From contig PBOJ01000131.1 of NCBI GenBank assembly GCA_002724315.1, forward strand, positions 1 to 64,000: a DNA stretch of 64,000 bases, in the 5' to 3' direction. Positions 34,450 to 45,282 of this stretch are shown here, piece by piece. The translations under genes and the position numbers were made by a program. The notes beneath the pieces were generated by a model. It ran no database searches. It was not told the DNA's origin and was given only the letters and a program-made list of their open reading frames with translations. This DNA is from Planctomycetaceae bacterium. GTDB taxonomy: Bacteria; Planctomycetota; Planctomycetia; Planctomycetales; Planctomycetaceae. Within the stretch, counting starts at the first letter, position 1; each line of letters starts with the position of its first letter.

Positions 34450-36144
34450 CTAGTGGTTGGTGACGAACTCGTTGGAGTTCAACACGGCCCAGAAGACATC
34501 CTGCAATCCGGCAATCGGGTCCCCTTTGCCGCCCTCTTTGAAGACCCTGTCCAGTGCGGTCATCTCAGACTCTGTTGGTTTTCTCTGCAGGGCGACCAGG
34601 AACAATGTCTCGATCTTTCGCGGGATCGCCTTGTAGCGGTTCTTGAGCTGTTGTTGGGCACGGACGCGGGTGAGTTTCTTGGTCCGTACCGGTCGCCTTT
34701 TGGACGCGGTCTTGGTCGGCCGGATGTCACCGGAGGGAGAATCGACGACCTGTTGCAGCAGCGATCCATTCGTGGTCGCCACCGCGCTATTGATCAGTGC
34801 GCCGTTCATCATCAACAGGGCCTGCGGGATTGTTCCGTTGAACGTCGTTGATTCGTCGTTCTCGTCAGTGCCGAACGTCTGCACGAACTGCCTCAGCCAA
34901 GTCCGCCGCTGGTTCTCGGCTGCGTCAAAGCTTCGGCCGGTCTTGTGTGCGTTGGTGGCAATGATCAGCGAATCGTAGAGCTGTTCAGCTCGGAATCCCT
35001 TGACGTACATCCTCGAGAACAGAGGCGTGGTGCCGGCGGCCGGATCGTCGTCACCGTTCTTTTCGCCGAATCGGCTCGTCAGGTTGTAGGCCTTGCTGGC
35101 GGTGATCCAGCGGATCAATCGTTTCTGGTCGAACCCGGCCAGTCGGAACTGGTCGGAGATGTAGTCGAGCAGTTCCGGGTGTGAAGCGGGATTGTGTGGC
35201 CCCATGTCGTCGATGGGGCGAGTGAATCCGAACCCGAAGAAGTGCCCCCAGGTCCGATTGACGATCGCCCTCGCCAGGTACGGTTTGGAGGCGTCGGTCA
35301 TCAGCCGGGCCAGTTGCCGGCGGGGTTGCGTCTGGTCATTGATCTCGACGCCGGTCCCGTCGACGAACTTTCTCAGTGCTGCTTCCTGGAGCCCGCTGCG
35401 TTTCTCAAAGAACTTGACCCCCTTGGAAGGCATGTCGATCAACCGGAACGCATCGCGTGCTCCCAGGCGACGGGTGCCGTCAAAAAACGCGTTCATGCTC
35501 CAGAACTGTGATTGTTTCCAGTCGTTGAAGGGATGGTTGTGGCACTGCGTACACTGGACCTGCAGGCCCAGGAACAGGCGTGCGGTGATTGCCGTCGCGG
35601 GGACGGCTCCATTGTTGAGATGGGAGACCAGGAAATTGACCGCCGGGTTTTCTTGACTGGTTCCTTCGGCCGACACCAACTCGAAGACGAAACGGTTGTA
35701 CGGCATGTTGCGGGCGAAGGCCCGTCGCAGCCAGCGGTCCAGGGCCTGTCGGCCTCCCTGGTTGTTGGTCCGCCCAACCAGCAGGTTGCCCCAGATGGTT
35801 GTCCAGTTTCGCACGTAGTCCTCGTCATCGAGCAGCTTTTCGACAAACCGCTCACGACGGTCCGGTGACTTGCTGTCGATCAGTTCCACAAGTTCGGCGT
35901 ACCGGGGGATGTGACCGAGCACGTCCAGTGACACCCGGCGGGCGAATTCTCCGTCGTCGGCACGGGGGGACGCGACGACCTCGTTGTCCGCCCAACCCTG
36001 TCGGAGGTGCTTGTTGATCGTCTCGACGACAACTTTGTCCGAATCGGCTGCAAAAATGTTGACGGGGCCGACGGCGAGGGCCAGCAGCACGTACGCCGAA
36101 ACCGTCCGGGGCAACGCGGAGGAGCGGAGTGCTGATGTGATCAT
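34450..36144 (-). CDS. DUF1549/DUF1553 domain secreted protein
   Basis: A 564-residue protein of the large planctomycete family in which DUF1549 is followed by DUF1553. The signal peptide is residues 1-33 (VNIFAAD). DUF1549 covers about 40-245, with the family motif VQCTQCHNHPFNDW, a CxxCH that could bind haem. DUF1553 covers about 280-540 (YLARAIVNRTWGHFFGFG, RRTWLRQFVQTFG). Function is unknown; relatives are often encoded beside DUF1501 proteins, which are absent here. The frame stays open for about 1.5 kb upstream across the kinase and gnd genes on the other strand, but only the part from 36144 has domains and an AAGGA ribosome-binding site. Confidence 0.9.
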   Translation of the reverse strand: MITSALRSSALPRTVSAYVLLALAVGPVNIFAADSDKVVVETINKHLRQGWADNEVVASPRADDGEFARRVSLDVLGHIPRYAELVELIDSKSPDRRERFVEKLLDDEDYVRNWTTIWGNLLVGRTNNQGGRQALDRWLRRAFARNMPYNRFVFELVSAEGTSQENPAVNFLVSHLNNGAVPATAITARLFLGLQVQCTQCHNHPFNDWKQSQFWSMNAFFDGTRRLGARDAFRLIDMPSKGVKFFEKRSGLQEAALRKFVDGTGVEINDQTQPRRQLARLMTDASKPYLARAIVNRTWGHFFGFGFTRPIDDMGPHNPASHPELLDYISDQFRLAGFDQKRLIRWITASKAYNLTSRFGEKNGDDDPAAGTTPLFSRMYVKGFRAEQLYDSLIIATNAHKTGRSFDAAENQRRTWLRQFVQTFGTDENDESTTFNGTIPQALLMMNGALINSAVATTNGSLLQQVVDSPSGDIRPTKTASKRRPVRTKKLTRVRAQQQLKNRYKAIPRKIETLFLVALQRKPTESEMTALDRVFKEGGKGDPIAGLQDVFWAVLNSNEFVTNH

Positions 36145-36327
36145 CGATTCGTCCTTTGGGCCGACCTTTTGTGTTGAGACTACTCGTTCCCTATCATAAT
36201 TCGTTTCGTCGTGGTCGTCCAAATCGGCGTCCCGCCAAAATGGTCGTCCCCGGTCTGTGCCGGGGCAGATGTCGGCCCATTTTCCGTTGGGGGCACGATC
36301 ACATCGGTGTCCCGGGGTGAGCATTTC

Positions 36328-37401
36328 ATGTTGGAGATTTCCAGTACCGGTGAAATCGATTTCCTGGCCCTCGGTGCGATGGTCCATCGTCTCGACCCCG
36401 GCCCGATTCCGTTCCGCAAGGCCAGCGATCTGAGGATCCATGTCAGCGGTGGCGAATTCAACTGCGCGGCCAATCTCTCGGACTGTTTCCGACTTTCCAC
36501 GGGTGTCGCCACTGCGATGGTCGACTCGCCGGTGGGAGATCTGATTCACGAACGTGTCCGGGCCATGGGGGTTCGTCCGTTCTACAAGATGTTCGAGCAC
36601 GACGGTGTCCGCGGCCCGAACATGGCCACCGTATACAGTGACCAGGGCGCCGGTGTCAGGGCTCCGGTCGTCTTCTACAACCGTGCCAATGAGGCGGCGG
36701 CACTGCTGGGACCTGGTGACTTCGACTGGACCTCGATCACCTCCGGTGGTGTCCGTTGGTTTCACAGCGGGGGAATCTTCGCGGCGCTGGCGGCCACGAC
36801 GCCCGAGGTGATCATCGAGGGGATGCAGGCGGCCAAGGCGGCCGGCGCCATCGTCTCGTTCGATCTCAACTTCCGGGCCAAACTCTGGGAGATCGCCGGA
36901 GGACTGGAGACCGCGCAGGAAACGATGCGACGGATCGTCGAACACGTTGATGTGCTGGTCGGCAATGAGGAGGACCTGCAGATGGGGCTGGGGTTGACCG
37001 GTCCCGATGTCGAGTCGAGCGGGAAGCTCGACCCGTCCGCCTTCTTCGCGATGATGGAGCAGGTGGCCGAATCGCTGCCGTCGGTCAAGGTGGTTGCCAC
37101 CACGCTTCGAGAGGTTCATTCGACCAATCGGCACGAGTGGAGCGCGGTGTGCTGGGTCGAGGGAGAGACGTTTCGAGCTCCCACGTGCGAACTGGATGTG
37201 GTCGACCGGGTCGGAGGCGGAGACGGCTTCGCGTCGGGGTTGTTTTACGGTCTTTTGAGCGGACGTGATCCGGAAGAGGCGCTGCGGCTGGGTTGGGCTC
37301 ACGGGGCCCTGCTGACCACGTTTCCGGGAGATACGACGATGGCGACGCGGGAGCAGGTTGAGGCTTTTGCCGAGGGCGGCTCGGCCCGGATCCAGCGATA
37401 G
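36328..37401 (+). CDS. PfkB-family sugar kinase, 2-keto-3-deoxygluconate kinase-like
   Basis: A 357-residue ribokinase-family kinase. The N-terminal sugar-binding pattern is SGGEFNCAANLS near residue 37, and the ATP/anion-hole motif is DRVGGGDGFASGL near 294, with the catalytic Asp in GGDGF. The mid-region INF-type FDLNFRAKLW fits KdgK proteins, which phosphorylate 2-keto-3-deoxygluconate. gnd follows after 36 bases on the same strand, supporting a role in gluconate or uronate breakdown. The ATG at 36328 is preferred because the 39 residues upstream lack family similarity. Confidence 0.82.
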   Translation: MLEISSTGEIDFLALGAMVHRLDPGPIPFRKASDLRIHVSGGEFNCAANLSDCFRLSTGVATAMVDSPVGDLIHERVRAMGVRPFYKMFEHDGVRGPNMATVYSDQGAGVRAPVVFYNRANEAAALLGPGDFDWTSITSGGVRWFHSGGIFAALAATTPEVIIEGMQAAKAAGAIVSFDLNFRAKLWEIAGGLETAQETMRRIVEHVDVLVGNEEDLQMGLGLTGPDVESSGKLDPSAFFAMMEQVAESLPSVKVVATTLREVHSTNRHEWSAVCWVEGETFRAPTCELDVVDRVGGGDGFASGLFYGLLSGRDPEEALRLGWAHGALLTTFPGDTTMATREQVEAFAEGGSARIQR

Positions 37402-37437
37402 TACGACACAACAATCATCTCCTACCACGAGAAGAGC

Positions 37438-38874
<1,437 letters not shown>

Positions 38875-38967
38875 TCCGTTGCCAGGACCGAGTGTGGGGC
38901 CGCGAGGCCATCGATGGAGTGACGGGGCTGGTGCATCCGCCGTGTCTCCTCGTACGATCTCACATTG

Positions 38968-39921
38968 ATGCTCGACCAATCCGCACACTCGACCGACGAT
39001 GTTCTGGTCTGCCCGGACGGGCACGGCCGTTTGCAGCTCCGCGGTGACCAGTGGGTCTGCGACGAGTGCGGGTGCCTGGGAGTGGAGCAGGGGGGGGTGC
39101 CGCGATTTGTCGAGCAGGATCACCTGGCGAGTTTCGGGACACAATGGAATCGGTTCGATGTCGTGCGGGATGAGGAAGATCGTCGGATCTTCGAGGTGAA
39201 GACGGGGGTGAGGCTCGACGAACTGTCGGGGCTGCGAGTGCTGGATGCCGGATGCGGTGGTGGACGATACAGTCGCCTGGCCGCGTTGGCCGGGGCAGAG
39301 GTCGTCGGCGCCGACCAGAGCACGGCGGTCGAGAAGGCGGCCGAGGTCTGCCGAGATCTGCCCGCGGCCCGCTTCCTGCAGGCCGATCTCAAGCGGCTGC
39401 CGCTGGAGGCCGGGTCATTTGACCTGGTCTTTTCGATCGGGGTGATGCATCACGACCAGGACACCCGGGCCGTTTTCGATGCGGTGTCACAGATGGTCCG
39501 GCCAGGCGGACGACTGGCCGTCTGGCTCTATCGTCGCAACACGTGGTGGCAGGAGTGGATCAACGACCGGATGCGACTTCGGACCGCCGGGATGACCGAG
39601 AAGCAACTGGAACGCTGGTGCCACAGGCTGGTCCGGCTCGGCGGGGTGCCGGTGCTCAATCGGGTGATCAACAAGCTGGTCAATTTCAGCAATCACCCCG
39701 ACCCCGAATTGCGGATGTGCGACACCCACGACTGGTACGCTCCAGCCTTTCAGCATCACCACACCATGCAGGAGTTGCGGGAGTGGTTCGAGTCGGCCGG
39801 GTTCAGCGGCCTCCACGAGTTGCCTCCAGAGAAGACCGGCCGGTTCTACCGCTGGGCCTGGCGACAGAACCTGATTCCCGGCAGCGGAGTCAACGTGGTG
39901 GGGATTCGAACGTCCGACTGA
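38968..39921 (+). CDS. Class I SAM-dependent methyltransferase with N-terminal zinc-ribbon-like segment
   Basis: A 317-residue protein. An N-terminal segment with CPDGHGRL and CDECGCLGV (about 15-45) looks like a Trm112-type zinc ribbon. The methyltransferase domain follows, with SAM motif I VLDAGCGGGRYSRL near 92, motif II VVGADQS and LPLEAGSFDLVFSIGVMHH near 150. The substrate is unknown; similar proteins act on small molecules or in sugar and quinone modification. It is followed 14 bases on by a convergent PQQ-type gene. Confidence 0.85.
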   Translation: MLDQSAHSTDDVLVCPDGHGRLQLRGDQWVCDECGCLGVEQGGVPRFVEQDHLASFGTQWNRFDVVRDEEDRRIFEVKTGVRLDELSGLRVLDAGCGGGRYSRLAALAGAEVVGADQSTAVEKAAEVCRDLPAARFLQADLKRLPLEAGSFDLVFSIGVMHHDQDTRAVFDAVSQMVRPGGRLAVWLYRRNTWWQEWINDRMRLRTAGMTEKQLERWCHRLVRLGGVPVLNRVINKLVNFSNHPDPELRMCDTHDWYAPAFQHHHTMQELREWFESAGFSGLHELPPEKTGRFYRWAWRQNLIPGSGVNVVGIRTSD

Positions 39922-39935
39922 ATCCCCATGGGCCG

Positions 39936-41192
39936 CTACTGGCCCTTGATGTCGTAGGCCAGCAGCGCGTTCTGGTCGCGGAGGAACAGCTTGCCGTCCG
40001 CCACGACCGGATGAGGCCAGGCCGGCCGGCCGCTGCGTTGTGGCTGGGCGAACACGCCCTTCTGGACATACTCGGAAGTGCCCGCTTCCACCAGTGCGAC
40101 CCGCCCGCCTTCGCTGCGGAGATAGATGTGACCATCGGCGTAGACGACGGCCCCCTTGCCGACCGAGCGGTTTCGCCAGGCGACGCGGCCGGTCTTGAGT
40201 TCCAGGCAGGTCAGTCCGCCGCCGTCGTTGAAACCGAACAGGAAACCTTTCAGCAGCACCATTCCACCGTGATGGTTCTTCATGTTGCGGGTGTGATAGA
40301 CCTGCTTGGCCTTTGTCTCCCCGTTAGCGGATGTCAGTTCCAGCAGGGCTCCACCCTTGCCGTACCCCGAGGCGCTGAAGACCAGGTTGTCGGCGGCCAC
40401 CGGGCTGGAACAGTTGGCCGTGCCGTTGGCCGATCCCGACTGTTTCCAGAGGAAGGCCCCGTCGTTGGCTCGGACACCGACGACCGCATTGCGAGTGAAG
40501 TTGACGTACTGCCGAACCCCTCCGACGGTGGTGATGATTGGCGACGAGTAGGCCGCCCCGGGGTTGCCGGGTACCGGCGATCGCCAGAGTTCGTCACCGG
40601 TGAGCTTGTCGAGTGCGACCATGGTGGCTCCTTGACCCCCAGGAGTGCAGATCATCTTCTGGCCGTCGATCAGCACGCTTTCGCAGATCGCCCACCCAGG
40701 CCGGCCACCTTTGAATGTCTTGAGCACGTTCTTCTGCCAGAGGATCTTGCCGCTCTCGAGATCGAGGCAGGCCACGTCGCCGTTGAGCCCCTGGGCGTAA
40801 AGTCGCTTTCCGTCGATCGTCGGAGTGCCGCGGGGGCCATTGCCGACGCTGGCGTTGTAGGAGGTGCTGATCTTGGTTGACCAGGCGATGTTGCCGCCGG
40901 CCAGATCGATCGCGTGCACGCTCTCGCCGCCCGCCTTCGTCGCCCCCATCGTGTAGGCGCGGCCACCGACGACGCTGACCGTCGAGTAGCCTTCTCCGAT
41001 GCCCTTGGCTGTCCACAGCAGCTTGGGGCCGCCCTTGGGCCATTGCTTGAGCAATCCGGTTTCGGTCGAAATGTTGTCCCGTTTGGGACCTCGAAATCCG
41101 GGGAAATCGGCGGCATCGGCCGGCAGGGTGATGGCCAGCGACAGAAAGCTCGAAAGAACGGCGACGAAAGCAGCGTGTGGACGAATGGTCAT
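39936..41192 (-). CDS. Exported PQQ/BamB-like beta-propeller protein
   Basis: A 418-residue protein with a Sec signal peptide (1-27, cleavage ADA-A) followed by FPGFRGPKRDNIS, the opening found in planctomycete PQQ-like proteins. Propeller repeats include KLLWTAKG, GNIAWSTK, GKILWQKN, GDELWRSP, GAFLWKQSG and GRVAWRNR. Repeats of this type form one eight-bladed propeller. It probably has a periplasmic binding or scaffold role; enzymatic PQQ binding is unproven. The ATG at 41192 is preferred over an earlier start that lacks a signal peptide. Confidence 0.85.
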   Translation of the reverse strand: MTIRPHAAFVAVLSSFLSLAITLPADAADFPGFRGPKRDNISTETGLLKQWPKGGPKLLWTAKGIGEGYSTVSVVGGRAYTMGATKAGGESVHAIDLAGGNIAWSTKISTSYNASVGNGPRGTPTIDGKRLYAQGLNGDVACLDLESGKILWQKNVLKTFKGGRPGWAICESVLIDGQKMICTPGGQGATMVALDKLTGDELWRSPVPGNPGAAYSSPIITTVGGVRQYVNFTRNAVVGVRANDGAFLWKQSGSANGTANCSSPVAADNLVFSASGYGKGGALLELTSANGETKAKQVYHTRNMKNHHGGMVLLKGFLFGFNDGGGLTCLELKTGRVAWRNRSVGKGAVVYADGHIYLRSEGGRVALVEAGTSEYVQKGVFAQPQRSGRPAWPHPVVADGKLFLRDQNALLAYDIKGQ

Positions 41193-41373
41193 CGGCGGGT
41201 TCCGAAGAATAGTGGGCGCGAGAGCGGTCGCGGCTTGATGGCGGTGCGACCGGGTGGGCAACTGCGTAGACTATGACGCACCTGCCCAGACGCGACAAGC
41301 GCAACCTCCGGGTGTGGTCTGACCGGACAATCCTCCACATCGAAAGGCCCGCCGGCCGGGATCGTTACCGACG

Positions 41374-42804
41374 ATGCAATCTGCTGTCCTGGCTGCCTGT
41401 GGCCTGTTGTTGATCGGTACCGTTGTGCGGGCCCGGATCGTCTGGTTGCAGCGGGCACTGATTCCCGCTTCCGTTGCCGGAGGCCTGGTCGGGCTGGTCG
41501 TCGTCCAGTTGGCACGAGTGCTGGACGCGCCGGCGTGGAGCGGAACTGAGACCTTCTCGCAGGTTGTCCACTGGATGGCAGTCGACTGCCCGGCGGAATT
41601 GTCCGGCTGGCCGGGATGGCTGATTGCGGTGGTCTTCGCCGGACTGCTGCTGGATCGTCCGGCCCGTATGGACCGCGGCGGCTGGCGCCGCGTGATGGCC
41701 GAAGGATTGATGGTGTGGGTGATCATTGCCGGACAGGTGGCCCTGGGCCTGTTGGCTACGTGGTTGATCATCCAGCCGCTGTTTCCCGAGATTCCCGCCG
41801 GATTTGGTCTGCTGATCGAGACGGGTTGGGCCGGTGGTCATGGCACGGCTGCGGCGATGGGGGGGGTGTTTCGCGACACCGTTGGCTGGGAGCAGGGAGC
41901 CGACCTGGGGGTGTTCATGGCCACGGTGGGATTGGGCTGGAGTGTGGTCAGCGGAATTGCGTGGACCAATCTTGCGGTTCGGCGGGGATGGACCCGGATC
42001 TCGATCGAGAAGCTGGCCTTGGCCGGCGGGAGCACCCTGGAGCCTGTTGACCAGCGACCGGCGATCGGACGCGGAGTGATCCGGTCGGATGTTCTCGATC
42101 CGCTGGTCTTCCAGGCGCTGATCCTGGCGATGGCTTTCCTGGTTGGCGTGGGAGCGTCGTGGGCGGTCAAGAGCGTGGGGCTGCAACTGGTCGGAGGGCT
42201 GGAGGGGCGAGTGGCTCCAGAGACGGTCGCCAAACTGCAACGGTCGGTGGGGAACCTTCCGTTGTTTCTGTTCACGCTGTTGGGCGGGTTGGCGGTTCGC
42301 CGCGGACTGGATCTCAGCCGCTGGGGCCACCTGGTCGACGGGGATTCGATTCGCCGGTTGACCGCCGGTGCGATGGAGTTCCTGGTCGTGGCCGCAATTG
42401 CCTCGTTGAGACTCGATGCCGTGCTGGCCCTGGCCGGCCCGCTGGCGGTGCTGATTGTGCTGGCGGTTGGCTGGACGGCTGTCTGCCTGTTGTGGATCGG
42501 CCGTCGCGTGTTGCCCGGCGACCGCTGGATGGAGCTGGGATTGATCAACTACGGCATGTCGACCGGCACCACGGCGACGGGGTTGCTGCTGTTGAGGATG
42601 GTTGACAAGGACCTGGAATCGGGGGCGGCCGAGGACTACGCGCTGGCCGCACCGCTGTCGGCTCCGTTTATTGGAGGCGGGCTGCTGACACTGATGATGC
42701 CACTGTTGCTGGAGTTCGTCTCGCTGGGTGTCGTCGCAGCGGTAGCCCTGGCCACGGTTGTCGGCCTGGTGGTACTGGGCGTGCTGCTAGGACGCCGTTC
42801 CTGA
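41374..42804 (+). CDS. GltS-type sodium/glutamate symporter family protein
   Basis: A 476-residue polytopic membrane protein with about 10-12 hydrophobic helices arranged in two halves. Each half has a glycine-rich re-entrant motif typical of the ESS (GltS) family: GWAGGHGTAAAMGG near residue 153 and YGMSTGTTATGLLLLR near 392. The family imports glutamate with sodium. The substrate here may differ, because it is longer than the 400-residue E. coli GltS. The last 18 bases overlap the convergent SSS transporter gene. Confidence 0.82.
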   Translation: MQSAVLAACGLLLIGTVVRARIVWLQRALIPASVAGGLVGLVVVQLARVLDAPAWSGTETFSQVVHWMAVDCPAELSGWPGWLIAVVFAGLLLDRPARMDRGGWRRVMAEGLMVWVIIAGQVALGLLATWLIIQPLFPEIPAGFGLLIETGWAGGHGTAAAMGGVFRDTVGWEQGADLGVFMATVGLGWSVVSGIAWTNLAVRRGWTRISIEKLALAGGSTLEPVDQRPAIGRGVIRSDVLDPLVFQALILAMAFLVGVGASWAVKSVGLQLVGGLEGRVAPETVAKLQRSVGNLPLFLFTLLGGLAVRRGLDLSRWGHLVDGDSIRRLTAGAMEFLVVAAIASLRLDAVLALAGPLAVLIVLAVGWTAVCLLWIGRRVLPGDRWMELGLINYGMSTGTTATGLLLLRMVDKDLESGAAEDYALAAPLSAPFIGGGLLTLMMPLLLEFVSLGVVAAVALATVVGLVVLGVLLGRRS

Positions 42805-44529
42805 GGGCTCCGTTTCCGGAGGACCCGGCCGATCCCGGTGCTCGTCGGCCAGCACTGCTCTGCGGGTCCACCTGAGCTGTTCCGCTGATGGAGGCGAGGG
42901 GATCGCCACGGACAGGATCACCGCGGCGGTCATCGTGGCGGCCCAGGCGGCCGGGACGATCAGGTGTGTCGAGAACGGCACTCCGAAAAACTGCATACTG
43001 TAGCTACTGCCGACTCCGACGATTTCACCGAGAACGAAGGCGGGGATCATGTGCCTGGACGAGACCCGCCGGGAGAACATGCCCAGCATGAAGGTGGCCC
43101 CCAGCGGCCCCAGGAAGCAGTTGAAGCCTCTCTGGCACAGGTCGATGATGTTGGTGCCCTTGGAGAGGTGATAGAGGCCGAGCGTATAGAGTACGACGAC
43201 GACGCCCATGGCGGCGGTCAGCATCCGGGCCCGGGCCAACTCTCCTGCCTCGGTGGCCGGGACCTTCGAGAGCGGGCGGAAGAAGTCGACGGTCAGGATG
43301 GTGCTGGTCGAGTTGGCTCCCGAATCGATGGTTGACATCGCCGCGGCAAACAGGGCTGCCACCACCAGGCCTCGCAGGATCGACGGCATGTAGTGCCGGA
43401 TGAACTGAGGGAAGATGCTGTCCTGGGCCTTGTTGAGCGTCTTGCGGTTCTGCGAGCGGGCATCTTCGTCCAGGGATTCGTCCTCCAGCGCTGCCGACGA
43501 ATCGTTCATCGCGATGCTGGCCGGCAGCGGATGATCCTGGATGTAGTAGGCCAGTGAGACTCCGACACCGGCCAGGATGATACCGATCCCGAAGCTGGCC
43601 AGGGCGCTGACGAGGTAACTGGTGCGTGCCGCCCGAACCGTCTTGACCGTGAAGTATCTCTGCAATGCGACCTGGTTGGCTCCGTGGGTGCAGACGAACC
43701 AGAAGAACATGCCGATTGAGATCGTGAACACCGTCGAGCGGTTGCCGACGTCCCAGTCGAACCACTGCACCTGCTCGTGTTTGACCTGCTGGGAGTGCTG
43801 GATCCAGTCGCCCAGTCCGCTGCCCGTGTCGTAGGCGATGAACCCCATGGTGAACATGGCGCCGGCCATCAGGACCAGGAACTGGATCACGTCGGTCCAG
43901 ATCACTGCGCGAATGCCTCCCAGGGTGGTGTAAAGGATCGAGAACATGCCGACGGCGATGATCACCAGGTGCGTGTCGGCATCGCGGAAGCCGGTCGAGG
44001 GGTCGTTGGTTCCCAGGAACCAACTGACGTCCAGGTGGGCGATGTCAACCAGGGCGCCCGCGGCTGTCAGCACGACGACCGAGATCCAGCCGAACAGCAG
44101 CAACAGGCAGAAGATCGCGGCGAGGGCACGGACGGTGTAATTGAATCGCCGACTGAGGTACTCGTAGGCGCTGGTCAGGTCCAGCCGCATGAAGAACGGG
44201 ATCCACAGCAGCCAGACCACTGTCAGCACCAGGGGGATCGGGAGTTGACGAGTCAGGAAGGAGACCCCCGTGCGAAACATCTCGCCGGGCATTCCGAGGT
44301 AGGTGATGGTGGAAAGCAACGAGGCGAAGATACTGATGCCCACCGCCCAGGCGGGCAACGCGCGACCCCCAAGAAAGAAGTCATCGGTTGATTTCTGGCG
44401 GCGGGCGATGGCCAGGCCCATTCCCATCATGGCCGCCAGGTAGATCACGATCACCACCAGGTCCGCGGTGCTCAGTCCACCCTCGGGAATCGTGTCGGGT
44501 GCGGCGGTGGTGTCGGCGAGCAGAAACAT
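42787..44529 (-). CDS. Sodium:solute symporter (SSS family)
   Basis: A 580-residue transporter with about 13 hydrophobic helices. The N-terminus has RRQKSTDDFFLGGRALPAW, a strong SSS-family pattern, then ISIFASLLSTITYLGMPGE. The sodium-site helix contains AAMSTIDSGANSTSTIL. Relatives carry sugars, sialic acid, pantothenate or amino acids; the substrate here is unknown. The start at 44529 precedes the first helix; an earlier start would add non-family sequence that overlaps the region upstream of ridA. Confidence 0.9.
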   Translation of the reverse strand: MFLLADTTAAPDTIPEGGLSTADLVVIVIYLAAMMGMGLAIARRQKSTDDFFLGGRALPAWAVGISIFASLLSTITYLGMPGEMFRTGVSFLTRQLPIPLVLTVVWLLWIPFFMRLDLTSAYEYLSRRFNYTVRALAAIFCLLLLFGWISVVVLTAAGALVDIAHLDVSWFLGTNDPSTGFRDADTHLVIIAVGMFSILYTTLGGIRAVIWTDVIQFLVLMAGAMFTMGFIAYDTGSGLGDWIQHSQQVKHEQVQWFDWDVGNRSTVFTISIGMFFWFVCTHGANQVALQRYFTVKTVRAARTSYLVSALASFGIGIILAGVGVSLAYYIQDHPLPASIAMNDSSAALEDESLDEDARSQNRKTLNKAQDSIFPQFIRHYMPSILRGLVVAALFAAAMSTIDSGANSTSTILTVDFFRPLSKVPATEAGELARARMLTAAMGVVVVLYTLGLYHLSKGTNIIDLCQRGFNCFLGPLGATFMLGMFSRRVSSRHMIPAFVLGEIVGVGSSYSMQFFGVPFSTHLIVPAAWAATMTAAVILSVAIPSPPSAEQLRWTRRAVLADEHRDRPGPPETEPSGTAS

Positions 44530-44710
44530 TGCGAGATGGGCCGGCAAGTTGAGGGATCTCGGTCGAGAGTACCGCAGAGTGCAAGCCGGACGCCAGCCAG
44601 CGGGTTTGCTGGTTGCAATCGGGACCGGGCAAATGCAGGATGAGACGCCTTCGCGAGGGCCTCGTCGGGTTCTCGGCGGAGCCACAAGTGGCAACCAGGA
44701 GCATGCGACG

Positions 44711-45199
44711 ATGAGCACAAGCGACCCGACTGGTGTGACCGAATCCAGATTGACTGAGCTGGGGATCACGTTGCCGGAGGCGCCACCGGCTGTGGCTGCC
44801 TACGTGCCGTGGGTGCGGACCGGTTCACTGGTTGTCACCAGCGGCCAGTTGCCTTGGGTCGATGGTGAGTTGTCTCATACGGGGCGGATCGGTGAAGAGT
44901 TGACCGACGAGGAAGGGTACCAGGCGGCACGAAACGCGTTGATCAACGCGTTGGCCCAGGTGAAGGAGGCCGTTGGCGACCTGGACCGTGTGGTGAAGAT
45001 TGTTCGCCTGGAGGGCAACACGCACTCGGCACCCGGTCACCGAGGGCAGCCCCAGGTGCTCAACGGGGCATCCGACCTGTTGCTGGAGGTGTTCGGTGAT
45101 CGTGGTCGGCACACCCGGACGGCCCTGGGCATCAGCGAAATGCCGCTGGGTGCAGCGGTACAGATTTCGCTCTGGGCCGAGGTCACCGACGGGGAATGA
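44711..45199 (+). CDS. RidA/YjgF-family protein
   Basis: A 162-residue member of the RidA superfamily, which hydrolyses reactive enamine/imine intermediates. The sequence includes VVTSGQLPWVDG, GYQAARNALINALAQVKEAVGDLDRVVKIVRLEG and the closing pattern RTALGISEMPLGAAVQISLWAEV. It belongs to the longer YjgF/chorismate-mutase-like subgroup of about 150-160 residues, which often lacks the Arg of true RidA. The ATG at 44711 has an AGGAG nine bases upstream. A bidirectional terminator lies just past the stop. Confidence 0.88.
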   Translation: MSTSDPTGVTESRLTELGITLPEAPPAVAAYVPWVRTGSLVVTSGQLPWVDGELSHTGRIGEELTDEEGYQAARNALINALAQVKEAVGDLDRVVKIVRLEGNTHSAPGHRGQPQVLNGASDLLLEVFGDRGRHTRTALGISEMPLGAAVQISLWAEVTDGE

Positions 45200-45213
45200 T
45201 TCCTCCGTCCTGA

Positions 45214-45264
45214 AACGGCCACGGGCGGCACCCCGCAGGGGGGAGCCGCCCGTGTTGAGCCGTT
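45214..45264. terminator. Bidirectional terminator between ridA-like and WD40 genes
   Basis: A perfect 10-pair stem (CACGGGCGGC 45220-45229 with GCCGCCCGTG 45245-45254) is extended by AACGGC (45214-45219) pairing with GCCGTT (45259-45264) across a short bulge, and by an inner CCCC/GGGG. It sits between two convergent genes. A short T-rich stretch follows on the plus side (GGCCTTTCGG), so the match to a classic terminator is good in structure but weak in its T-run. Confidence 0.65.
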
Positions 45265-45282
45265 GGCCTTTCGGCCGAGACG

